Below are positions 45,736-55,092 of a DNA stretch of 64,000 bases, piece by piece; the first letter of the stretch is position 1, and the number at the start of each line of letters is the position of its first letter. The stretch spans positions 1 to 64,000 of the forward strand of contig NZ_SWKP01000009.1 in NCBI RefSeq assembly GCF_005871165.1, in the 5' to 3' direction. The translations under genes and the position numbers were made by a program. The notes under the pieces are model-generated. The model saw only the letters and a program-made list of their open reading frames with translations, did not search any database and was not told the origin of the DNA. This DNA comes from Maricaulis alexandrii. Lineage in GTDB: Bacteria; Pseudomonadota; Alphaproteobacteria; Caulobacterales; Maricaulaceae.

Positions 45736-46440
45736 ATGCTGCGCCGTCTTGCTGCCCAGTCCACTTTCGCCCTGGTCTTCTTCGGGCTCGGCTTCCTGGT
45801 CCTGCGTTTTCTGGCCTGGCCCTTCGAGGGCAGTGTCGCGGCCCCGACCCGGCTGCTGATGGGGTCAATGGCCGGTCTCCTGCTGACCATTGCCTTCATC
45901 GCCACGGCGATCGCCGGCCGGGATCTGGCCCGGCGCAATCTGGCGGCCTGGGTCAGTGTCGGCGCCGCCTTCATCGCGATTGCCTTTGTCGACCGGGACT
46001 ATGATGCTTGGCAGATCGAGCGGGTCTGGGGTGATGCCGGCCCTGGCTCGGACTATCTGATGGCGGCGGCTGCCGACGGCTCGATCATCCTCAATCGCAG
46101 CCCGGACGGGCACTACTATATCGATGCCGACGTGAATGGCGGCTCTGTGACCTTCCTGGTCGATACCGGGGCCTCCATGGTCGCGCTCGATCTGGTTGAC
46201 GCCCGCGCCGTGGGTATCCGGACCCAGAATCTGGACTTCATGCTGCCGGTCCAGACCGCTGCCGGCCAGGCCATGGCCGCACCGGTCATCATCCCGACCC
46301 TCGACCTGGCCGGTCACCGTTTCGAGAATGTCCCGGGCGTGGTCATCCAGGGTGGAGGACGCTCCCTGCTGGGCATGTCCATCCTGAACCAGTTCGACGG
46401 GCTGGAAATCCGCGATGACCGCCTGATCCTGCGCCGCTAG
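45736..46440 (+). CDS. TIGR02281-type membrane-anchored aspartic protease
   Basis: The 234-residue protein has two N-terminal membrane helices (residues ~8-26 and 42-60, then a third hydrophobic stretch). A retroviral-type aspartic protease domain follows with active-site VTFLVDTGASMVAL and the second motif GRSLLGMSILNQFD. Such clan AA proteins act as homodimers at the membrane; targets are unknown. It converges on the TauE gene with a 4-bp overlap. Start ATG 45736 is two bases after the DUF1289 stop. Confidence 0.9.
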   Translation: MLRRLAAQSTFALVFFGLGFLVLRFLAWPFEGSVAAPTRLLMGSMAGLLLTIAFIATAIAGRDLARRNLAAWVSVGAAFIAIAFVDRDYDAWQIERVWGDAGPGSDYLMAAAADGSIILNRSPDGHYYIDADVNGGSVTFLVDTGASMVALDLVDARAVGIRTQNLDFMLPVQTAAGQAMAAPVIIPTLDLAGHRFENVPGVVIQGGGRSLLGMSILNQFDGLEIRDDRLILRR

Positions 46441-47255
46441 CCGGCGGCCTGGATCGCCTCGCGCACCAGCAGACAGCCGACAATCACCAGCCCCACGGCG
46501 AAGAAGCGTTTCAGCGTCCGCTCCGGCAGGGCATGGGCCAGTTTTGCACCCAGCGGCGCCACGAAAAAGGCCGAGCCGGCCAGCAGGGCAAAGCCCGGCA
46601 GGTTCACATAGCCCAGAGAATACGGCACCGCGTCCTGGCCCCAGCCATTGATGATGAAGCCGATCGCGCCCGGCGCGCCGATGGCGACACCGAAACCGGC
46701 GGCCGTCGCCACGGCGCGGTGGATCGGCTTGCCGCACAACGTCATCAGGGTCACGCCCATGACGCCCCCGCCAATCCCCATCAGGGCGGACAGGATGCCG
46801 ATAATGCCGCCCAGGACCCAGCGCAGCGGGCCCGAGGGCATCTCCTTGGCGAGGGTCCAGTCCGGGCGGCCGAAGAAGAATTGCGCCGACAGGATCACCG
46901 CCATGCCGCCGAATATCCCGGTCAGGATATAGCCGGGAATGATGTGGGCGATCCGCGAGCCGATCAGCGTGCCGATGATGATCCAGAGCGCCCAGCCGCG
47001 CAGCACGTCGAAATCGACAGCACCGCGCTTGGCATGGGCGTTCACGCTGCGCAGGGAGGTCGCGATGATCACGGCCAGCGAGGTGCCGACGGCGACCTGC
47101 ATGATGCGCGGATCGTCATAGCCCAGGAAGAGGAAGGCGTAATACATCGCCGGCACCATGACGATGCCGCCGCCAATGCCGAACAGGCCGGCAATCAGAC
47201 CGGCAAAGGCGCCCGTGGCCGCCATGGCCAGGACCAGGATCACAATGTCGGTCAT
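46437..47255 (-). CDS. TauE/SafE family transporter
   Basis: The 272-residue protein has about eight helices in two repeats, with the family motifs GLIAGLFGIGGGIVMVP near residue 19 and GILSALMGIGGGVMGVTLM near residue 150. TauE/SafE proteins export sulfur-containing anions such as sulfite or sulfoacetate. No sulfur-metabolism genes are adjacent, so the substrate stays open. It lies 3 bp after the dusA stop and is probably cotranscribed. Confidence 0.92.
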   Translation of the reverse strand: MTDIVILVLAMAATGAFAGLIAGLFGIGGGIVMVPAMYYAFLFLGYDDPRIMQVAVGTSLAVIIATSLRSVNAHAKRGAVDFDVLRGWALWIIIGTLIGSRIAHIIPGYILTGIFGGMAVILSAQFFFGRPDWTLAKEMPSGPLRWVLGGIIGILSALMGIGGGVMGVTLMTLCGKPIHRAVATAAGFGVAIGAPGAIGFIINGWGQDAVPYSLGYVNLPGFALLAGSAFFVAPLGAKLAHALPERTLKRFFAVGLVIVGCLLVREAIQAAG

Positions 47256-47258
47256 GAA

Positions 47259-48269
47259 CTACGCGGCCTCATCCCGCCGGGTTACGGCCGCCAGGGCCTC
47301 GTCAACAATCTCGAGACCGGCACCCCGCTTGGGCGCTTTCTCGGACAGGATGCGCCGCCACATCCGCGCACCGGGCTCCCCGGTGAACAGGCCCAGCATG
47401 TGCCGTGTGATGTCATGCAGGCGCGAGCCCTGCTCCAGGCGGCGGGCGATATAGGGCTTGTAGGCCTCCACCACGTCGAGCCGTGTGGCGAAAGGATCTG
47501 CCGCCGCACCGAAGACGCGGCTGTCTGCCTCGGCCAGGATGAAGGGCGTGTGATAGGCGGCACGGCCGATCATCATCCCGTCCAGCTCCTGCGTTTCGGC
47601 CAGGCCCTGCTCCAGCGTTTCCAGACCGCCATTGAGGATGATCTCCAACTCAGGGCGTTCGGCCTTGAGGCGGCGCACCAGATCATAGTCCAGCGGCGGA
47701 ATGGAGCGGTTTTCCTTCGGGCTCAGCCCTTTCAGCCAGGCTTTGCGGGCGTGGACGGTGAAACTGGTCACGCCGGCCTGGCGCACCGTGTCCACCAGGG
47801 CAAAGAGCGCCTCTTCGGGCTCCTGGTCATCCACACCGATGCGGCATTTCACCGTCACCGGGACCGAGACCGCCGCCTGCATGGCGGCGACGCAATCGGC
47901 GACCAGTTGCGGTTCCTGCATGAGGCAGGCACCGAAACGGCCCGACTGGACCCGGTCGGACGGGCAGCCGACATTCAGATTGATCTCGTGATAGCCATAG
48001 CCTTCGGCAATCCGGCTGGCTTCGGCCAGATCCTGCGGGTCGGACCCGCCCAGCTGGATGGCGACGGGATGCTCGTCCGCCTCGAACCCGATCAGCTTGT
48101 CGCGATCGCCGTGGATCACCGCCTTGTCGACCGCCATTTCCGTGTAGAGCAGGGTCTGCCGCGTCAGGACACGGTGAAACGCCCGGCAGTGCCGGTCGGT
48201 CCAATCCATCATCGGGGCCACGGAGAGGCGGCGATCAGGGTGAGCGGGCGTCGTCATGGTGCGCGACAT
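47259..48269 (-). CDS. dusA: tRNA-dihydrouridine synthase A
   Basis: DusA reduces U20/U20a in the tRNA D-loop using FMN and NADPH. The 336-residue protein has RRLSVAPMMDWTDRHCRAFH, INLNVGCPSDRVQSGRFGACLM with the catalytic cysteine, VTVKCRIGVDD, VHARKAWLKGLSPKENRSIP and NGGLETLE. These are the DusA-specific forms. The start may be ATG 48269 or 48257. TauE follows 3 bp downstream. Confidence 0.95.
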   Translation of the reverse strand: MSRTMTTPAHPDRRLSVAPMMDWTDRHCRAFHRVLTRQTLLYTEMAVDKAVIHGDRDKLIGFEADEHPVAIQLGGSDPQDLAEASRIAEGYGYHEINLNVGCPSDRVQSGRFGACLMQEPQLVADCVAAMQAAVSVPVTVKCRIGVDDQEPEEALFALVDTVRQAGVTSFTVHARKAWLKGLSPKENRSIPPLDYDLVRRLKAERPELEIILNGGLETLEQGLAETQELDGMMIGRAAYHTPFILAEADSRVFGAAADPFATRLDVVEAYKPYIARRLEQGSRLHDITRHMLGLFTGEPGARMWRRILSEKAPKRGAGLEIVDEALAAVTRRDEAA

Positions 48270-48389
48270 AGCGCGGGCGGACCGTCAGGCCAAGCACACA
48301 AAGACGGCAAAACCTCAAATTGGACCGATCGTGTTCACGCCGTTTCAACCTGGGCCTGTTGCAATACGCCTGGAGAGGGAGATCCGGTC

Positions 48390-48941
48390 ATGGCAAAGGC
48401 TGTCTATCACAAACATCAACGGGTCTATGTCTACCCGGTGGGAACCTGGGCCCTGATCGAACAGGTCAAGCCGCAATGGGTGAAGGATGTCGAGGAACCG
48501 GTCCGCGTCTTCTATGATTGCGGTCTGGGCCGGGATTTCACCGCCGACGAGCTGGCCACCGAGCAGGTGGAAAGCCTGGATGCCGACCACTGGCGCGTCC
48601 TGCGGGCCAAGAACAAGTGGCAATCCGCCGAGGAATGCGCGCGCCACCCCTTCCCCGGCACCTTTCCGGTCATCGTGACCGAGAGCATGGACTGGGGCGG
48701 TTGGCGGGTACCCGCCGCCGAATATGACCGCGACCCGAACCGGATCGAGGCCCAGGCCCGGCTGATGGCCAATGCGCCGCGCCTGATGGCACTGGCAGAG
48801 AGCCTGGTCGACATGGCGCGGGAAGATGCCGACCTGCCCCCCGCCATCGCCGAGCTGAGCCGTTCAGCCGCGGACATCCTCAAACAGGTCAATACGAAAC
48901 CTTCCGGAAAGCATAATTCCAATTCCCAGGAAGCGGCCTAG
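48390..48941 (+). CDS. Conserved-looking alphaproteobacterial protein of unknown function
   Basis: The 183-residue soluble protein opens MAKAVYHKHQRVYVYPVGTW and has FYDCGLGRDFTADEL, the ESMDWGGWRVPAAEYDRDPN motif and a C-terminal helix rich in acidic residues. I recognise no named family. GGAGAGGGAG lies upstream of ATG 48390, so translation is likely efficient. It stands alone between divergent dusA and the EAL gene. Use of a tight ribosome site and normal codons supports it as real. Confidence 0.8.
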   Translation: MAKAVYHKHQRVYVYPVGTWALIEQVKPQWVKDVEEPVRVFYDCGLGRDFTADELATEQVESLDADHWRVLRAKNKWQSAEECARHPFPGTFPVIVTESMDWGGWRVPAAEYDRDPNRIEAQARLMANAPRLMALAESLVDMAREDADLPPAIAELSRSAADILKQVNTKPSGKHNSNSQEAA

Positions 48942-48957
48942 CCAACTGCCTACAATT

Positions 48958-48972
48958 TTAATCACCGCATAA
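48958..48972 (+). promoter_or_regulatory. Degenerate CtrA-like motif upstream of the EAL gene
   Basis: TTAA (48958-48961) is followed after exactly seven bases by ATAA (48969-48972), one mismatch from the CtrA consensus. It lies 51 bp upstream of the likely EAL start codon. A single mismatch in an eight-base motif is weak evidence. Confidence 0.3.
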
Positions 48973-49022
48973 GGAATGCTCGTGAAACTGGCCGGTCTGT
49001 GCCCTGTATCCCGGATGTGTGC

Positions 49023-50585
49023 ATGCCCCTCGTTGAACAGCGTAACCGCTTCCTCTCCTTTGCTTTTGCGGCGTCCGACATTCTCGTCGAGACGGATCTG
49101 AACGGCCAGATCACCTTTGCTGCCGGCGCCACAGCGGCCCTGCCCGACGGACCGGAGGACCAGCCCGACCGGCTTGAAGCCCGTCTCGACCCGACCTCCC
49201 GGCCCATTTTCCGGGCCCTGTTGCAGCGGCGGCGGTCCAATCGGCGGCTCGGCCCTGCCGGCATCGCGATCAAGGGACGCCGGGCGCAGCTGAGCGGTTG
49301 GGTGCTGGACGATTCCGACCGGGTGCGCTGGACCCTGACCTTCGACGCCATGGATGCCCCGGACGAAATCGACCCGGAGGCCTTCGAACGCAGCGCCATC
49401 GAGGCCATCCGGTGCGCCCGCGAGAACAGCAAGCCACTGTCCATGTCGCTACTGACCCTTGAGTGCGATGATGATTGTGACCGTCTGCTCGGTCAGGATG
49501 ACGCCCACCGTCTGCACCAATCCATCGCGGCGACTTGCCTGATGTCGGTCGGCCCTGACGGGGTGGCCCGCCCGATCGATGCGCACAGGACGGCGCTGAT
49601 CCACTCGCGGGACATGGATGTTGAGGCCCTGAAACAGGAAGTCCGCAAAACGCTCGATGCGTTCGAGCTGGAAGAAGTCAGAATCTCTCTGGCGTCCGTA
49701 TGCGACGCGCCCGAACTGGATCCGCAAACCACGGTCCAGGCCTTCCTGCACGCCATCAATACGGTGGCCGAAAGCGGCGAAAACCTGGACGTGATCTCGC
49801 TGCAGGAAGCCGCGGCCCAAATGCTCGCGGAAACCAAGCAGCGCATGACCGAGCTGCGTACGACGATCGCCGGCCGTGTCGTGGAACCCCATGCCCAGCC
49901 GGTCATCGAACTGGCCACCGGGCAGGTCCATCATTACGAGCTGTTGCTGCGTCTGCCGGGCGGGCGTCCTGTGCAGGACAGTGTCGGATTCGCCGAAAGC
50001 ACCGGTCTGATCTACGAGATCGACTATGCCATGACCGAAATCGCGGCGAGCTTCCTGCGCGAGGATTATGACCGCCCCGCCCTCGCCGTGAATTTGTCGG
50101 GCAAATCCCTGTCCAATACCAATTGGGCGAAGAAATTCCTGGCCTTGCTGGCCGATTTGAAGATCGACCGGTCGCGCCTCATTTTCGAACTGACCGAGAC
50201 GGCCAGCATCAAAAACCCCAAGGCCGCCAATGCCGTGATCGCGAAGATCCGGGCCCGCGGCCACACGGTCTGCCTGGATGATTTCGGTGCCGGCGTGGCC
50301 GGTATCAATTATCTGCGCGATTTCCCGATCGACATGGTCAAGATCGACGGCAGCTATATCCGCCGCCATGACAGGACCGAGCGTGACCAACGCCTGCTGG
50401 GCGGCATGGTCGGCCTGGTCAATGCCATGGGCGCGGATGCGATCGCCGAAAGCATCGAGACCGAAGCCTGCGCCCGCCACATGACATCGCTGGGTGTGCG
50501 CTATGGGCAGGGTTACTATTTCGGTAAGCCTGTCGCGCTAAAAGAGCTGAAAGGGTCGCGAATCAATCCTAACCGTGCGGCCTGA
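49023..50585 (+). CDS. EAL-domain protein (probable cyclic-di-GMP phosphodiesterase)
   Basis: The 520-residue protein has an N-terminal PAS-like region (FAFAASDILVETDLNGQITF), a middle region of ~220 residues of unknown fold and a C-terminal EAL domain. The signature EAL is present as YELLLRL, and the metal and catalytic residues are visible: NLSGKSL, FELTETA, CLDDFGAG, VKIDGSYI, AESIETE and QGYYFGKP. An active phosphodiesterase is therefore likely. I use ATG 49023; GTG 48999 is possible. The response regulator follows 21 bp later. No GGDEF domain is present. Confidence 0.88.
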   Translation: MPLVEQRNRFLSFAFAASDILVETDLNGQITFAAGATAALPDGPEDQPDRLEARLDPTSRPIFRALLQRRRSNRRLGPAGIAIKGRRAQLSGWVLDDSDRVRWTLTFDAMDAPDEIDPEAFERSAIEAIRCARENSKPLSMSLLTLECDDDCDRLLGQDDAHRLHQSIAATCLMSVGPDGVARPIDAHRTALIHSRDMDVEALKQEVRKTLDAFELEEVRISLASVCDAPELDPQTTVQAFLHAINTVAESGENLDVISLQEAAAQMLAETKQRMTELRTTIAGRVVEPHAQPVIELATGQVHHYELLLRLPGGRPVQDSVGFAESTGLIYEIDYAMTEIAASFLREDYDRPALAVNLSGKSLSNTNWAKKFLALLADLKIDRSRLIFELTETASIKNPKAANAVIAKIRARGHTVCLDDFGAGVAGINYLRDFPIDMVKIDGSYIRRHDRTERDQRLLGGMVGLVNAMGADAIAESIETEACARHMTSLGVRYGQGYYFGKPVALKELKGSRINPNRAA

Positions 50586-50606
50586 CGAATGTAACGGAAC
50601 GACCCC

Positions 50607-51161
50607 ATGGCTGCTGACTTCAGTCGCGTTCGGACACTCATTGTCGATGACAATGGCTATATGCTGACCATCCTGCGCACCATCCTGCACGGGTTCGGCA
50701 TCAAGCAGATCCACGAGTCCCGCGACCCGGCCGACGCGTTCGACCTCGTGAAGTCGGATGCGGTCGACATCATCATCACCGACTACCAGATGGACATCCT
50801 GGACGGGCTGGACTTCGTGCGCCTGGTCCGGACGGCGGATGACAGCCCCAACCCGCTGGTTCCAATCATCATGCTGAGCGCCTACTCGGAAAAATCCCGG
50901 GTCATGGCAGCCCGCGATGCCGGTGTGACGGAATTCTGCTGCAAGCCGGTCACGGCAAAGGAAATGTTCTCCAAGATCGCCTCCGTGATCAACGAGCCGC
51001 GCCCCTTCATTCGCAACAAATCCTATTTCGGACCGGACCGCCGGCGGGCCGACCCGGACAAGGCCACCTATAAGGGGCCGGAACGCCGCAAGAGCCGGCA
51101 AAAAGACAAGACAGAGGATGACGGCGCGGAGAATGCGTCCGGCACCGGAACGGAAGGTTGA
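50607..51161 (+). CDS. Single-domain response regulator
   Basis: The 184-residue protein is a receiver: acidic pair D14/D15 (IVDDN), phosphoacceptor D59 (IITDYQMD), K113 (CCKPV). No DNA-binding output domain follows; instead the ~50-residue C-terminus is charged, with two FGPDRRR/KGPERRK motifs that suggest RNA- or protein-binding short segments. It sits between an EAL protein and a large PAS kinase, so it probably relays phosphate in a c-di-GMP or cell-cycle circuit. DivK is shorter, so it is not simply DivK. Confidence 0.88.
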   Translation: MAADFSRVRTLIVDDNGYMLTILRTILHGFGIKQIHESRDPADAFDLVKSDAVDIIITDYQMDILDGLDFVRLVRTADDSPNPLVPIIMLSAYSEKSRVMAARDAGVTEFCCKPVTAKEMFSKIASVINEPRPFIRNKSYFGPDRRRADPDKATYKGPERRKSRQKDKTEDDGAENASGTGTEG

Positions 51162-51204
51162 TCGGCAGTCGACACGGGCGGCCGACGCACCCTAGTTTGA
51201 TGAG

Positions 51205-54045
51205 ATGAATCAGATGCGGTTCGATACACGCCGGTCCCCGGACCCGGCGGCGCGTTCCTCCGTGGGGGGAACGAAATCGCATATCCGCAAACCCGAGTCG
51301 GACATTCCGAATACCAAGCGCGGCACCGGTGCGATCTGGATCGTGCTGGCCATGCTCCTCTTCACCCTCGCCTATGGCGGCATTCTCCTGGTGAAGATCC
51401 AGCAGGAGCGCGAAACCCTGGTCACCGAGGCCGAGCGCTCCCAGGCCAATGCGGCCGGCTATCTCGCCGAACGCGTCACCGCCCGCATGGCCGAGGCGCG
51501 CTACGCCCTCTCCTTCGCCAGCGCCGATCTGCGCGACACGCCGCTCGACGAGATCGTCCCCGCCGCCCGCGCCCGTCTGAGCGCCATCGGGGAATCCGAC
51601 ATTGTCGAGGACGTCGCCCTGCTCCTGCCCGATGGCCGTACCGTCTCGGCGGTCGAAGTGGCCCCCGGGCTGCGCGAAGCCGCCGGCACGGCGCTGGACT
51701 CGCCCTCCGGCCTGTCCGCCGAGATTGTCGATGGCGAGCGCGCCCATCTCATCCTGGCCGTTCCTGCCCAATTGTCCGACGGCACGGTCGGCGCCTTCGT
51801 GGCCCGGCTCAGCGCCGACACCATCCTGCCCGATTGGGGTGACAATCGCGTGGTCGCCCTGGCCGACCAGAATGGCGGCATGCTGGCCATTCGTCCGCAA
51901 ATGCGGACCGCCCGCCCCGGCACCCCGCTGGCCGAACGCTTCGGCCTCGATGCCGGTCTTATCGAACGCCTGGCCGACGGTGGCGGCGGCGCGACCTCCG
52001 ACGCCCGGTTCGGCGAGGAGCGCGTCACCTTCGCTGTGGCACCGATTTCCGGCACGGATCTGCGCGTCTATGCGCTCGGCGCCATGCGCATCAACCAGAA
52101 CGCCTGGTACCGCACCATTTCCTTCTACGGGCTGATGTTCATCGCCCCGATCTTCGTGGCGACCGGACTGTCCGCCCTGATCTTCATGCAGATGGGCCGC
52201 CTGAAATCCACGCGCCAGCAACTGGAAGACAATGAACAGCGCTTCCGCGTCGCCATCGAAGGCGCGCGTTGTGGCGTCTGGGACTGGAACCCGGATGCCG
52301 ACACCGTTTTCGTGACGGACAGCCTGGCCCGCATCCTCGGCCTGGAAGGCGCCATTGAGTGTACCGGCCAGGACTTCCTGCGCCTCTTCTCCCGCCCGGA
52401 CCGCGAACGCCTGCGCGCCTCGCTGCGCGGCGCGCCGAATGGCGGCGAGATCGATCTGGAAGTCCTCGCCGCCCATGCGCCGGTCTGGCTCCAGGTCCGC
52501 GGCCGCATCGTTTCCGGCGGTGCCGGCAGCCCGTCGGCCCGCATTGTCGGCGTGGCGCTGGATGTCACCGAACGCAAGGGCGCCCAGGCCCGCGTCGCCG
52601 CCGCCGAATCCCGCCTGCGCGCCGCCCTGGAATCCATGTCGGAGAGCTTCGTCCTGTGGGACAGCCGCCGCCGGCTCGTCCTTTGGAACCGGAAATTCCG
52701 CGATTTGTTCGATTTTGCCGAGGGCACGCTGCGTCCGGGCATGTCCTATGATGATGTCGAACAGGCCGCCTCACGGGCCATCAAGGCCGTGCTGGGCGGC
52801 GATGACGACAAGCAGTCCTACGAGATCGAGCTGGCCGATGGCCGCTGGCTGCACTATTCCGACCGCGCCACGGCGGATGGCGGCCTCGTCTCGGTCGGTG
52901 CCGACATCACCGACATGAAGCGCCACGAAGCCGCGCTGACGGACAACCAGACCCAGTTGCGCAGCACGGTCGACGACCTCAAACGCTCCCAGGCCCGCAT
53001 CGCCGAGCTCGCCCGCAAATACGAGACGGAAAAGATCCGCGCCGAGGAAGCCAACCGCTCCAAGTCCGAATTCCTGGCCAATATGAGCCACGAGCTGCGC
53101 ACGCCGCTGAACGCGATCAACGGATTCTCCGAGATCATGCTCAAGGAGATGTTCGGCCCGCTCGGGGATGAGCGCTATACCGGCTACATGAAGGACATCC
53201 TGACCTCGGGCCAGCACCTGCTGGAACTGATCAACGACATTCTGGACATGTCCAAGATCGAGGCCGGCAAATTCCAGATCCAACCGGAACCGACCGATGC
53301 CAGCGAGCTGGTCGAGCAGTCCATCCGCATCGTCCGCGGCCGCGCCGAGGAAAAGCGCCTGCAATTGCGCGCCGACGTCTCCGACCTGCCGGAAATGGAT
53401 GTCGATCCGCGCGCCTTCAAACAGGTCATGATCAATCTGGTCTCCAACGCGGTGAAGTTCACGCCGGAAGGCGGTCGCGTCACGGTGCACGGCTTCATGT
53501 CCGGTCTCGGTGTGGCCTTCCAGATCCGCGATACCGGGATCGGAATTGCCAAGGACGACCTGCCGCGCCTGGGCCGTCCCTTCGAACAGATCGAAAGCCA
53601 GCACTCCAAGTCCTACCAGGGCTCCGGCCTGGGCCTCGCCCTGTCCAAATCCCTGGTCGAACTGCATGGCGGCACGCTGAGCATTGATTCCGTGCTGGGC
53701 GAAGGCACCACCGTGACCGTCGTCATTCCGATCAGCCAGGACCAGCCGCTCGACCCGGCCTCGCTGGCGCGCGTGGAAGCCGGCGAAGACATCACCGATC
53801 TGGAAATGCAGCCGGCTCCGAACGCCCCGCTGGCGGCGGAGGAAGAGGCGGACGAAGCCGCCCTTCTCGATGAGGTCGATGCGGCCCTGATCGCGCGCTA
53901 TGAGGCCGAGGAGCACCCCGCCGATGCCGACATGGCCCGCGTGGCCAGCCTGCTCAGCGATGCGCTGGACGGCGATGATATCGAGTTCGAGGCCGAGGAT
54001 GAATTCGTCGATGGCGATGCCGCCATCGCCGGCCGCAAGGGCTGA
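51205..54045 (+). CDS. PAS-containing membrane histidine kinase (PleC/DivJ type)
   Basis: The 946-residue inner-membrane kinase has two helices (about residues 44-64 and 303-327) bracketing a periplasmic sensor of ~240 residues. PAS domains follow at about 335-455 and 475-570, with a coiled-coil linker. The HisKA box is FLANMSHELRTPLNAINGF with H629; the ATPase has NLVSNAVKFTPEGG, DTGIGI and GSGLGLALSKSLVELHGG. A ~100-residue acidic tail after the ATPase is unusual. The H-box is of the PleC/DivJ kind that acts on DivK. It could be PleC, but orthology is not proved. Confidence 0.85.
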   Translation: MNQMRFDTRRSPDPAARSSVGGTKSHIRKPESDIPNTKRGTGAIWIVLAMLLFTLAYGGILLVKIQQERETLVTEAERSQANAAGYLAERVTARMAEARYALSFASADLRDTPLDEIVPAARARLSAIGESDIVEDVALLLPDGRTVSAVEVAPGLREAAGTALDSPSGLSAEIVDGERAHLILAVPAQLSDGTVGAFVARLSADTILPDWGDNRVVALADQNGGMLAIRPQMRTARPGTPLAERFGLDAGLIERLADGGGGATSDARFGEERVTFAVAPISGTDLRVYALGAMRINQNAWYRTISFYGLMFIAPIFVATGLSALIFMQMGRLKSTRQQLEDNEQRFRVAIEGARCGVWDWNPDADTVFVTDSLARILGLEGAIECTGQDFLRLFSRPDRERLRASLRGAPNGGEIDLEVLAAHAPVWLQVRGRIVSGGAGSPSARIVGVALDVTERKGAQARVAAAESRLRAALESMSESFVLWDSRRRLVLWNRKFRDLFDFAEGTLRPGMSYDDVEQAASRAIKAVLGGDDDKQSYEIELADGRWLHYSDRATADGGLVSVGADITDMKRHEAALTDNQTQLRSTVDDLKRSQARIAELARKYETEKIRAEEANRSKSEFLANMSHELRTPLNAINGFSEIMLKEMFGPLGDERYTGYMKDILTSGQHLLELINDILDMSKIEAGKFQIQPEPTDASELVEQSIRIVRGRAEEKRLQLRADVSDLPEMDVDPRAFKQVMINLVSNAVKFTPEGGRVTVHGFMSGLGVAFQIRDTGIGIAKDDLPRLGRPFEQIESQHSKSYQGSGLGLALSKSLVELHGGTLSIDSVLGEGTTVTVVIPISQDQPLDPASLARVEAGEDITDLEMQPAPNAPLAAEEEADEAALLDEVDAALIARYEAEEHPADADMARVASLLSDALDGDDIEFEAEDEFVDGDAAIAGRKG

Positions 54046-54068
54046 TCCTCCTTCCGGATACGGACACG

Positions 54069-54102
54069 AAAAAGCCCGGCCTGCACGTGCAGCCGGGCTT
54101 TT
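54069..54102. terminator. Bidirectional rho-independent terminator
   Basis: AAAAGCCCGGC pairs with its complement GCCGGGCTTTT around a CTGCACGTGCAG inner palindrome. It lies ~25 bp after the kinase stop on the plus strand and 14 bp beyond the minus-strand metal-sensor gene, so it can end both convergent transcripts. Confidence 0.88.
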
Positions 54103-54115
54103 CTCTTGGACCATC

Positions 54116-54670
54116 CTACCGGCCGGGCTCGTCCCCGGGTGGCGGGCGGTCGCCGCGTGGCCCGTCCCTGTGACGGCGGCGATGCCAGGAACCGCGACCA
54201 GCCTCGATCGCCGCAGCCCGCACCTCCGGATCCAGATCCGCGACAATATCCAGCACGACCCGTTCCAGGTTCAGTTCCAGGACTTCCCGGGCCGCCCGCA
54301 TCTCGGCCAGTTCCGCAGAGACGGCTTCCGGGTCCAGCGTTTCGGCCACCAGCAAGGCTTCCAGGCGCTGCCGGGCTTCGCGATTGGCCTCGAAATGCGG
54401 CCGCATGTCCTCCAGCCCGGCGCGCAGGCGCGTGCGCGCCTCGTCACGGGCCTCGTCCGGCAGGGCAAAGAGGAAGCTGCGCATGTCGAACCCCTCCGCC
54501 GGTCCGCCGCGTCCTCCGCGGCGACGCTCGTGATGCGGGCCGTCATCATGGGCATGACGCGGCCGCCAGTCGGGCCCGTCCGCCGTGCGGTGAATCAGGA
54601 AGCCCGCGAGCGCGCCATTGGCGAGCACGGACACGAGAAGCGCAATGATCCAGGGTGTGGACGGTCTCAC
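54116..54670 (-). CDS. Periplasmic heavy-metal sensor-like protein (CnrX/CpxP/Spy type)
   Basis: The 184-residue protein has one N-terminal membrane anchor (WIIALLVSVLANGALAGFLI), a histidine/arginine-rich linker (HAHDDGPHHERRRGG) and a periplasmic four-helix region (LPDEARDEARTRLRAGLEDM, EANREARQRLEALLVAE, LAEMRAAREVLELNLERVVL). This matches the Metal_resist/CnrX-type family. It is last in an operon with an ECF sigma factor, recalling cnrYXH. The start overlaps the anti-sigma stop by 4 bp. The metal, if any, is not known. Confidence 0.82.
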   Translation of the reverse strand: MRPSTPWIIALLVSVLANGALAGFLIHRTADGPDWRPRHAHDDGPHHERRRGGRGGPAEGFDMRSFLFALPDEARDEARTRLRAGLEDMRPHFEANREARQRLEALLVAETLDPEAVSAELAEMRAAREVLELNLERVVLDIVADLDPEVRAAAIEAGRGSWHRRRHRDGPRGDRPPPGDEPGR

Positions 54671-55092
54671 ACATCACCTCCCAGCCAGTCGACCCAGTCC
54701 TGGTCGAGTCCATTGAACGCATCGGCATAGACGATGTCGTCGATTGTACTGTCCGACGCCGTCAGCGCACCGCTGGCAAAGCCGGCAAACACGCCGACCA
54801 GCAAGGCCGCAGCCGCGGCCACCGGAATCTGCCAGCGCGGCCGGGCGACCGGTGTCGCAGCCGGTGCGGCCGGAAAGGCTTTCAGGATCCGCCGTTGCAA
54901 CAGGTCGGAGGGCATGACCTCGTCCGCTTCCATCATCGCATCCAGGGCGGCCGCCTCGGCGAGGGCCTCCCCGACGGTGTCCGGATAGGCGTCGATGAAG
55001 GCGAGCATGGCGTCATGCTCCGCCTCCGGCCAGCGGGCCGGATTGGCACCATAGGCCTCAATGATCTCGAAAAACCGGTCTTGCTTCATCAT
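54667..55092 (-). CDS. Membrane anti-sigma-factor-like protein
   Basis: The 141-residue protein has a soluble, acidic N-terminus (DRFFEIIEAYGANPARWPEA) and one membrane helix (PVAAAAALLVGVFAGFASGA, residues ~90-109), then a short periplasmic tail. It lacks a zinc-binding HxxxCxxC motif. The position directly after an ECF sigma factor with overlapping ATGA/TGATG codons makes it the likely anti-sigma factor. Family assignment is by context and topology, not by strong motif. Confidence 0.72.
   Translation of the reverse strand: MMKQDRFFEIIEAYGANPARWPEAEHDAMLAFIDAYPDTVGEALAEAAALDAMMEADEVMPSDLLQRRILKAFPAAPAATPVARPRWQIPVAAAAALLVGVFAGFASGALTASDSTIDDIVYADAFNGLDQDWVDWLGGDV

Noticed and set aside
46533-48389. 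Plus-strand frame upstream of the gene at 48390
   Set aside because: It is antisense to tauE and dusA and lacks any recognisable domain; a good ribosome site supports the start at 48390.
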